Part shown: positions 56,245 through 64,000 of the stretch, in pieces
How the letters are laid out: each line of letters begins with the position of its first letter
Numbering within the stretch: position 1 is the first letter of the stretch
Source of the DNA: Umbilicaria muhlenbergii
Lineage: Eukaryota; Ascomycota; Lecanoromycetes; Umbilicariales; Umbilicariaceae
Direction of reading: 5' to 3'
Assembly (NCBI GenBank): GCA_000611775.1
Contig: KK106981.1
Span: forward strand, 5,793,261 to 5,857,260
Length of the DNA: 64,000 nt
The notes under the pieces: model-generated
The model's input: the letters and a program-made list of their open reading frames with translations, nothing else
What the model was told of the DNA's origin: nothing
Database searches by the model: none
Made by a program: the position numbers and the translations under genes

Positions 56245-56904
56245 ATCACCACATTTGGAGTGCCTCTGTCTCCCAGTTGTTGCATAGAACGATTATTTAG
56301 ACCAATAAATATATTATCGCAACTAAATATCGGCCCAAATTGACTGTAATGAGCGTAAAGAAGGAAGCAGAAACTTAAGGCCATAGAGCCATTAATATAA
56401 ATGTTAAGGAGCTCCTCGCTAAGCCTACTCATGACGTGACTGCTTTTCTCGCTAGAACCCCTGCCCCAAACCCCTGCCCCAATGATGTCTGCTCGGCGGC
56501 GAATCAGCGAAATTCAACACCCGTGTCTACAGAACGAAGTCATCTTTAAGACCTTCCTTTTTGTTGAATTTCACCATTCGCCGTCGTTGCAGACGTCATT
56601 TTCGGGTAGGTGTCATAGTGAGAAAAGCAGTCACGTCATGAACAGGAACGTCATGAATAGACTTGATGAAAAGCTTCAAAACATTTTATGTAGCAAAAAT
56701 AAATAATATTAAAATTACATAATCTAAAGCTACTGATCAACGATTTTCATAATAATGTCATAAAAGAAATAATATGAAATTAAATGCAAACACTGAAGCA
56801 ATTATTTACTAAAAGATATAAAGAAGACACTGTGAGCGGCTGGCCAAGCAGGGCAGACGCGCTAGGGGTGCTGCGACGGGGGCACGAGGACGGTGAGCGG
56901 GCGT

Positions 56905-59765
56905 GCCTAAAATGACACCCCTACTTGCTACATTGACACCCCCTTATTTTCTATGTTGACACCCCCCAAATTGGGTAGTAGTTCTCGTGTTTAGCTAGCT
57001 ATATTAGGCGTAGGTAGACACGTAGACGCGCTCAACGCATGACTTCTCCTTTTCTTTCTCGCCCCCCCCTCATACACCCCGAGCCCCATTCACACCCCGA
57101 GTCCTATTCACACCCCCGAACCCTACGCCTTCAAATCATGGATTTCGACCTGGATGATTTCAGGGAGGCTACTCAAGAGGCTACACCAGGGCCTGTGCCC
57201 TCATATGCAGCTCCGCCCACCCCCTGAAGGCTGTTACGACGACCTCAGAGACCTAATGAAGGCTGTCAACGCCCATGCAAAAGAGCAGGGTTATGCGGTG
57301 GTTATTCAACGATCAAACAGAAAAAAGGGGGTTATAAAGAACGTTTATCTACGCTGAGATAAGGGAGATCAACGTAACACTAGACATCAGCTTCAGGACG
57401 CCCTTTTCCGCCGTCACACATCAACTCGTATGACTGGGTGTGAGTTCAAGGCGGTGGCTAGGTCTAGAGCTGAGGGTTGGATACTGGAGGTCGAGAAACC
57501 AGGGCATAACCATGAAGCCATTGGCCTTACAGGTCATCCAGCTCACCGCAAGAACGCCATGACTGACACCGTCTTCAATTTCATTGAAAAGGAGACCAGA
57601 ATTCATGTTAGACCAGGGCAAATCCTGAATGCCCTTCAGCTTGACAACCCTGACATTCCCCTGGCCATAAAGGACGTTTACAACGAGAAGGGAAAGCAGC
57701 GTCGTCAAAGATTGAATTTTAAGAAGCCAATTCAGGTTCTAATGACGGAGCTTGACAAGAAGGAAGACTGGTACTCAGCTCATGCAGAAGATAAGGTTCA
57801 TCAACTGTCTCACCTCTTCTTTGTCAACATGAAGTCTCTCCGCCTGCTCTCCTTGAACCCTGAGGTTCTAATGATGGACTGTACTTATAAAACAAACCGG
57901 TTCTGAATGCTTCTCCTCAACATCCTTGGTATAACCTCCTTAAATCAGACCTTCTGGGTGGCCTTCTGCTTCCTCCGCAATGAGAAGGAAGTTGATTACA
58001 CATGGGTTTTAAACCATGTGAAAGCCCTCTTCACAATTCTGAGGCTACAGTGCTCTAAGATCATTCTTACTGACAGGGCATTAACCTTCCTTAATGCTCT
58101 GATGACTGTTTTTCCAGAGACGAAGCACCTGCTCTGCTATTGGCATGTTGACAATGATGTCATTGCATACTGTCGAGAAGCCTTTGAGTCAGGGGATGAA
58201 TGAAATGAATTCTATAGAGAATGAGTGTCTATTGTACACTCAAAGTCAGCGGAGGCATATGATACTGCCTGGGGAAGCTTCCAGGACAAGTGGAATGAGA
58301 AATATGACCGTTTGGTCTGGTATCTAGATGATACCTGGCTCCGACGATGGAAAACTCGCTTTGTTAGGGCCTGGATGGACCGGGTAATGCATTTCAACAC
58401 CCTGGTAACATCTCAGGCTGAAGGCAGTCACGCTGTTCTAAAGCAGGCACTTGGAACAAGCAGTGACGACTTGCTACAGGTTCTGGATGATATTAAACTA
58501 ATTCTGACCAGTCAGCTTGCGAAGCATGAGACGGAGATCAACCTCCGCTGAAGTAGGGTTATGGATCATCATAACATTGAGGTCTTTCCTCACCTGAAGT
58601 GGAAGATAAGCCCTCATGCCCTGAATCTGATGCTTAAACAGTATGATGTACTGCGGACGCAGCCTCCTGAGGCCTGCTCTGGAGTCTTTAGGGCTATCAC
58701 TGGGCTTCTCTGCAGTCATGACATGCAGAGAAGCATTGAGAGTGGTGTCCTTCCTACCCCTGATGACATACACCGTCATTGGCACCTCCATACGACTCTT
58801 CCACCTCTTCCCCGGATTGCAGACTGAAATCCAACCCCTGAGCATGCTCCAGAGCCAGTTCCCAGGCAGTCCAGCCCTCAACCAGGAGCTCTAGATCACA
58901 TTCGTGACCCAGAGATCATTCGAGGTCGTAGTGAACGAGGTGAGAGAGGTCGGGGTCGAGGCAGGGAGCCAGAGAGCTCTACTCAACGAGAGTACAGTCT
59001 CTTTGAGGTAATCGAGCATGCTGTGGGTGCTAGGGACCGCCGGCAGCAACAGCAGGCATCTCAGTCACAGCTGGAGGGTGCTGTGGAGGCTCCAGCCTCC
59101 TCTCAGAGAGGTCAGGGTCATGGAGGACGTAGAGGGCGTGGAGGGCGTGGAGGGCGTGGAGGGCGTGGAGGGCGTGGAGGGCAGCGAGGGAGAGCCTGTG
59201 ACCAGACTCAGCAGCAAGAGGAGCCACAGGAGCAGCTGGCTCCAGATCAGGAGCAGCTTCAAATGACCCTCTCTCAGTTCGCTGACTTCGCCCCTGTTGC
59301 TAGCCGTCTCAGCGATATGAGAACTCGGGGGCAGCGGGGGCAGCGTCCTATCGGGGGGTACCGGAGGCTCTGGTAGGGTCGTTCCAGCTAGCTAGCCAGT
59401 AGCTAGCGGAATTTGGGCAGCACTTCGTTGCCTGGGGACCACCCAGATTCTTGGGGGTGAGGGGGTGGCTGGGCAGTGGTAGTGGTGACAGCGGCGGCGA
59501 CAAGCCAGCTGTTATGTGGGGGGGGGGTTGAGGGGGCGGCGGCGCCAGTGAGGTAAGGGATAGGCAGTGATCTCTGTACACCCGTTAGCTAGATCTCCAT
59601 ATGTCATCAAAAACGCGTTCAAAAGCACTCAAAAGAACTCCTTAATATATGAAACATAAAAACACGAAATCTTGAAGTTATTGCTTGATTAGGCTAGCAT
59701 AAAGGGGGTGTCAACGTAGAAAATAAGGGGGTGTCAATGTAGCAAGTAGGGGTGTCATTTTAGGC
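56905..59765 (+). mobile_element. MULE (Mutator-like) DNA transposon, nearly complete
   Basis: Terminal inverted repeats at 56905-56966 and 59704-59765 match over 62 bp with one mismatch; both begin GCCTAAAATGACACCCC and each contains three spaced TGACACCCC blocks. The element is 2,861 bp. Between them lies one transposase-like reading frame. No clear 8-11 bp target duplication is seen at the outer edges. The near-identity of the ends argues for fairly recent activity, while the frame carries six TGA codons. Confidence 0.88.
57138..59376 (+). pseudogene. MULE transposase with six in-frame TGA codons and an RGG-like tail
   Basis: The start MDFDLDDFREATQEATPGPV shifts by one base near 57220 into EGCYDDLRDLMKAVNAHAKE. 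The frame then stays the same to 59376. FAR1/MULE features: MTGCEFKAVARSR, KPGHNHEAIG, VLMMDCTYKTNRF (first catalytic Asp), IILTDRALTFLNAL (second), CYWHVDND and SQAEGSHAVLKQ. The C terminus has a 9-bp minisatellite (GAGGGCGTG) encoding GRGGRGG repeats at 59131-59180. Stops lie at 57355, 57904, 58201, 58222, 58549 and 58825, all TGA. Two of them fall where related transposases have Trp (the pattern W-NEFYRE-W-VSIVHS). It is probably inactive under the standard code. Confidence 0.75.
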
Positions 59766-61652
59766 TCACCCTACGCGGCCCAACAACGCTAGCGCCTGAC
59801 AAAAAGTACAGAAAAAAAATTGTTATTCGAGAGAGAAAGAAGTTAGAGAAACTTTTAAAGGTATGTTTTAGCAAACTTCGATTTTTAAGTACTCTGATAC
59901 TCGATAAAACACGGCTTCTACTCAAAATTAGTAACTAGGGAGCACGACAGTATGGGATTATCGAGCACTATGTGTTACACCTCAGGGTTTCATTCTGCAT
60001 CGCATATCCACCACCTCGTTTGTGACATTAGTCGTTAGAGCACTGCTTTAGAGAACAACTCTGTGGAAGCTATTGAAAGGAACTAACCAACAGGCTTGCA
60101 TCTTTGCAACGGTTGAAAACAAGGAGCACGAAGATGCGGACGATGAAGAAGAGGCCCAAATACCGCGGCTAGCCAAAGCTACTCGTCTAAGCTTTTTACC
60201 ATAAGCTCGCCTTTCTAGCTGAGCAGCCGTATATATACGCGAACTGCTTACTAAAAACTTACTAATTCCTACAAACTTGGTTTGTCCGGACCAATTATAA
60301 GTTCAGCTAATATCCCACGAGTACCCCCTCCAAATATTTTTGACCCAGGAACACCGTTTTTACGTCTTCTCCTCGGAGTGCCCCGTCCTATGGAATCAAT
60401 TCCCTGGGGTATCCTCTCCTCTGAAGCCCTAATTCCTTGCGCTCTCCTGCTTCTTTCAGGTCTTGTTTTGCGCCTTGTTTTGCGCCTTCTTTTCCCCTTC
60501 ATTCTACGTTTTCAGGTTAATGAAATCAAACGTTCTAGTTAGGCGTTGTTAAGCAGAACTTATCTAGGTTCTCAAGAGTGACTTTTTGCCAAGATAGCTG
60601 GCCAGATGGCGCAGTGACAATTGACATCACCTGCTCAAAACTATGATTTCATCTGCTTCATAACCGTGTCATAGTTGTAAAGTCCACTTTTGATCTCCGC
60701 CTCACTGTCTCTGCCGTCGTCGCTGCGTCTACTGCCGCCGCCCCTGCCGTCGCTGTCGCCCCAGCCGCAGCTGCGGGCCAACTTCATAAAGTGGAAGGCG
60801 GCGCTGGCTACGGTTTTGGGATCTGGCATTGTAGATAGCGAGTCGAGCGCACTATGAAGGCGAATTATGAGAGAAAAGTGGTGGGGAAGAAGGTGTGGTT
60901 GAATTCGTAGAGCAGTACTACTGCTAGCCCTTTAGGTGGGAGGATACGGAAAAGGGGTAGTTTCGGGCTATACACACTCGAAGGAGGGGGGTATTCAGTT
61001 GTGATTTGCCGGTATAAGTCGGCGGCGCGCGTTAGACTCCCGTGGAGTCGGAGGTGGATGTGCCATCAACGTGCATACAGACGTCACGGTATTGCTTCTT
61101 CCGAGTCCCATACCCGCTCTAAATTCACTTCTCCTAACTTTATGCATAGGGTCGAAGGGAGAGAAGTGTTGAATTTGGTCGCTGTCGGCTTACGGCAGTC
61201 GCTTATCGGGGTGATTTCGGGGTGGATTTCGGGGTTCAGGCTCATCAGCCAGGCCTTATAATTAGGCGAATTCTCCTTTGTTTTAGCAGTCAGTCAGTCC
61301 TTATCGATATTTACAACAAGAAGGTCTAGACTGCAAACTGGTCATGGTGCTACAAAAGCAAGTCACCATGCAATGTCTCTGCCAAACCGAGCTGCACCGC
61401 CGGCTTATCCTATATGATCAGAAGCCACGTCATAAGGTCCAATCCGTCGCCAAAATCGCTCTTCCCCCCTCCCTCCTCTTCGAACAACATTTGGAAAGCT
61501 CTTCCAAAATGCTCTAATCTCACTTCAAGGTACTCAATCATACTGCTAGCGAGAGCAAAATGAAATCTTCAAATCCTCGACCGCAGAACAGACCTGATGT
61601 GCTACCTCGCGTTACCAAGGTCAATCGGCGCAATTGCAAACGTATTGTTCCC
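59766..61652. other. Intergenic, nothing firmly recognised
   Basis: Open frames at 60269-60542 on both strands are basic or hydrophobic low-complexity shadows of each other. A 62-codon frame at 60641-60829 is listed separately. An upstream in-frame ATG at 61561 precedes the sulfotransferase, but the ATG at 61653 fits the family better. Confidence 0.4.
60641..60829 (-). CDS. Short open frame, unrecognised
   Basis: MPDPKTVASAAFHFMKLARS, then a Gly/Ser/Asp/Arg-rich middle and a charged end (YNYDTVMKQMKS). It has 62 codons, no signal peptide and no known motif. The amphipathic start and clean ATG context are the only support. Confidence 0.2.
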   Translation of the reverse strand: MPDPKTVASAAFHFMKLARSCGWGDSDGRGGGSRRSDDGRDSEAEIKSGLYNYDTVMKQMKS

Positions 61653-62576
61653 ATGGAGGTTCTGGTAATAGGACTTTGCAGGTACAATTCATCCTGTCGT
61701 ACATTTGGTGGGTTCTAACGAACGTCTTGTTGCAGAACCGGCACTAAAACTACAAGAACCGCTCTGAAAGAATTGGGCTACAATGACACATACCATATGT
61801 AATCAATATCCCCCACTGAAGCTATACCAATGTCTCCGAGCAAAACCTGAGATCTGGTTAGGGAATTCGCAATCATCAAAAATACCCCTGACTGTGATAT
61901 TTGGATGGAGGCCATAGCTGCAAAGTTCGATGGGAAGGGGGAATTTACCAAAGAAAACTGGGATAGTCTTCTGGGTCATTACATGGCGGTGACAGATGTT
62001 CCTTGCGCAGTAGGATTGTGAGATTACCCCTCATGGTGTATTAACTGACTGTCCTAGGTCTTTGCCAAAGAACTCATCACTGCGTACCCTGACGCCAAAG
62101 TGATTTTGACCAACCGAGACGTCAACTCTTGGTACCGAAGTGTTCTCGAAACCGCCCACCCGCATATGGTAGCAAAGCCGGGGTGATTCTGGAGCCTTTT
62201 CCGCTCCGACACGTGGCGGGATTACACGATGTGCAACATGCTGTGGGATCACATGTTCGCAGGTGATTTCGTGACGAATGGCAAAGCCGGATTTGAGCAA
62301 CACTACGATCAAGTCCGTCATTTAATGGCGGATAGACCGCAGGATCTGCTGGAGTACGAAGTGAAACAGGGTTGGGCTCCACTATGCGAGTTTCTGCACA
62401 AACCGATTCCGGCGGAGGATTTCCCTTGGATAAATGATGTTGGAGATTTCAAAGTGTGGATGGCAACGATGGCAAAACACCGAGCGGCGGAAGCAGTAAA
62501 GGCTTTCGCTCCAATACTTGTCAGTCTCGGCGTGCTGTGTGGAGGTGTTTTGTGGGCTTTGGAGATGATGGGTTGA
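61653..62576 (+). pseudogene. Sulfotransferase_4-like P-loop protein with one internal TGA
   Basis: Exons 61653..61681, 61736..61798, 61862..62009 and 62058..62576 all splice in frame to 253 codons, the usual length. MEVLVIGLCRTGTKTTRTAL is the PAPS-binding loop start. Next come ELGYNDTYHM, DCDIWMEAIAAKFDGKG, LLGHYMAVTDVPCAVFAKEL, YPDAKVILTNRDVNSWYRSV and LLEYEVKQGWAPLCEFLHKP. The protein ends in a hydrophobic anchor (ILVSLGVLCGGVLWALEMMG). The only defect is TGA at 62184-62186 between HPHMVAKPG and FWSLFRSDTW, where relatives usually have a basic or polar residue. All splice sites are good (branch ACTGAC, acceptor CCTAG). Either a young pseudogene or a readthrough case. Family members are fungal sulfotransferase-fold proteins of uncertain substrate. 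Confidence 0.72.
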
Positions 62577-63406
62577 AAGGTCCACGAAGCTGTAAACCGG
62601 CCTCTAACGGTGCGGCAACAAGAACAATGTTGTCAAGCCAGTCTGACGAGAGTCTACTTCCCGTTGGATGAGAACGCCTATCGAACACGCATCCGACCAT
62701 AACAAAAATCCAACAACAGGAGTGTAAATGCACTACGGAAGACAGATGTGTGGACGGCTAGGTGAAGTTGGATAGATTCCATCATCACTGCGTAATTACA
62801 TACCATCAATCATTATTATTAAATTCAGTACGAACAGTACAATCCTTAGCATCTGCGGTGGGAAGTGTACCCGTTTCGCGCGATGCGGAACTAAGATCTC
62901 CCACACCGGCTGTCTCATCACACACACTGGATCACGAAAACTTTCCGCTTTTTCACATTCTGTAGCGCTGCACCAAGATTACCATAACTACATCATGCAG
63001 AACAAGAAATGCATGATTTGAATGCTGCAATTTGATTGGAGAGGCAAAGGGATTGAAGTGCTGGGTCATTCTTGCAGACAGCAACTGTAGATAACATTCA
63101 TTTCACATTGAAAGATTGCTGCAACCCAAACTCGTAATCGCTGAAGTTGAATGTGCGCAGCTTACTAGTAGGCTACGCGTTCGAACACATTAACAGCGAC
63201 AGATCGTCTGTACAAACTATGCCCGAGCCTTCACACCGAAAACTCCACGACGGCCTGTTCATTCGTCGGGCCGCCACGATCAATAGCCGGGAAACTGACT
63301 GCGTAAGCAGAGGTAGAGTTCTTCCCCGCATTCTAATCGGCCCATCGTCATTCGAAGTATTTGGCATGCAAACTAAGGTATCCACGAAGTAGAGGGGAGG
63401 AACAGC
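62577..63406. other. Intergenic, nothing recognised
   Basis: No consistent frame or splice pattern. Ordinary composition. Confidence 0.4.
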
Positions 63407-63884
63407 CTATATGCCGCAATGGCAGTAGTTGGGACAAATCACGGAAGTGGTGATACTCTCTGCAGCCGCCTCGTAACCAACGGCGTAGGAGGTGTGGATA
63501 TCGGCGTAGTCGTTGGGAGGGTCGGACGATTGGGTTTAGTCGACAAGGTGGGGGGAGTTGCGGTTGGCATACATGTCTAGGGCGAGAGCTAACCCGACGG
63601 AGACGGTAACTGTGACCCTATTGTCCTTCATGACGCTGTTGGAACACTGTCATTGTATTAGTACAGATGGATGGTGGTTTTGCCAGTGTCCTTATTCTGA
63701 AGCAGGGACCGAAAAAGCCCATCCGCCTGCGGCATTTGCATCGCATCATTTCTCGGCCAGGAGTCTGGAGAGCGGTTGAAGGGGCTGGATTGCTTGGTGA
63801 TGGTGTAGGTTACGGAGGTTGGTTCGGCGGGGAATAGTCTGGTACAGGAGCGAGGAGAGCGAGGGAGAAAGCAGCGAGGAGCAT
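63407..63884 (-). pseudogene. Decayed small secreted-protein gene
   Basis: From an ATG at 63884 the - strand reads MLLAAFSLALLAPVPD, a signal-peptide-like start, but soon stops. In another frame the text continues FPAEPTSVTYTITKQSSPFN, and a third piece reads LALALDMYANRNSPHL, then NDYADIHTSYAVGYEAAAE and SITTSVICPNYCHCGI before a stop at 63407. The order is coherent but the frames differ, so it looks like a broken gene for a secreted protein with a Cys-containing C terminus. Family unknown. Confidence 0.35.
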
Positions 63885-64000
63885 CAAAATATGGTTGTCT
63901 GCTGCTGTGCCGACACCAGATCAGGAGTTCATCCGAAGGTCGACCACGCCGCTACGTTGTTCGACTTTCTCGTACCACACCTATACCATCAATCACTAGA
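63885..64000. other. Right edge, nothing recognised
   Basis: Upstream of the decayed secreted-protein gene. Too short to interpret. Confidence 0.3.

Larger units (their letters stand above)
55137..56904. other. Accessory spacer with repeat copy B
   Basis: Holds repeat copy B (55294-55590) and an unrecognised frame at 55816-56244. 56600-56850 is AT-rich. The MULE left end begins at 56905. Confidence 0.4.

Noticed and set aside
42058-56432. A backbone synthase for the P450 block
   Set aside because: No PKS, NRPS, prenyltransferase or terpene-cyclase motif (DDxxD, NSE, KS/AT or A-domain motifs) was seen in any frame.
60269-60542. Possible mitochondrial-derived insert or membrane-protein exon
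   Set aside because: The + strand frame is hydrophobic and the - strand frame basic only because of mirror composition; no mitochondrial gene was recognised.
15986-62186. A changed nuclear code in which TGA is a sense codon
   Set aside because: Several intact genes (EB1, carboxypeptidase, the P450s, Lsb1-like) end at TGA exactly where the family ends, so TGA is a normal stop here.
1-64000. CRISPR arrays, rRNA genes, retroelements
   Set aside because: No regularly spaced direct repeats, no rRNA sequence, and no reverse transcriptase or integrase motifs were noticed.

Overview
The window is a piece of a filamentous ascomycete (Pezizomycotina) nuclear genome. The evidence is short introns of about 50-90 bp with GTRNGT donors, CTRAC/CTGAC branch points and YAG acceptors, together with a typical fungal gene set. 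I cannot place the genus or class from the sequence alone. All exon models were built by eye from splice signals, reading frame and remembered family sequence, and no search was run. LAYOUT. 0-11 kb is a housekeeping block: a gene start running off the left edge, the cell-wall-integrity MAPKK (Mkk1/2), an unrecognised RVxF-bearing protein, a strange array of repeated small exon-intron units, a Dbp8-type DEAD-box helicase, and a convergent Gfd2/YDR514C-like RNase H-fold protein with an RGG tail. 11-13.5 kb holds an inverted-repeat element and a small secreted cysteine-rich protein made of two duplicated modules. 13.7-24.9 kb is a belt of damaged genes: an LCL2-like relic, a full-size ABCB transporter with two lesions, a very unusual multidomain locus (carnitine-acyltransferase-like, Ntn asparaginase, HIT-like, AsnRS/AsnA-like), and a short gene fragment. 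25-41 kb returns to core genes: an ING/PHD chromatin protein, a multipass membrane protein, EB1, a small Lsb1-like protein, a GPI-type GH17 glucanase and a serine carboxypeptidase S10. 41-56 kb is an accessory block resembling part of a specialised-metabolism cluster: three cytochromes P450, an Erg25-like protein that has lost its histidine boxes, and a PTH11/rhodopsin-domain membrane protein. It contains a dead Tc1/mariner element and is flanked by two copies of one dispersed repeat about 13.5 kb apart. No backbone synthase is visible. 56.9-59.8 kb is a MULE DNA transposon with nearly perfect 62-bp terminal repeats, followed by a Sulfotransferase_4-like gene with a single internal TGA and, at the right edge, a decayed secreted-protein gene. 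CROSS-CUTTING SIGNALS. First, every in-frame stop found inside an otherwise alignable long host reading frame (ABC transporter, multidomain locus, sulfotransferase), and all six in the MULE transposase frame, is TGA and never TAA or TAG. TGA still ends several intact genes, so a changed code is unlikely. CGA to TGA decay is my favoured reading. Second, several core genes on both strands use mainly C-ending codons and then change abruptly to G-ending codons in the last 100-450 bp. Third, the helicase lacks the region that should carry motif III. The strongest candidates for something undescribed are the four-domain locus at 19.5-24.3 kb and the exon-intron array at 6.4-7.2 kb.
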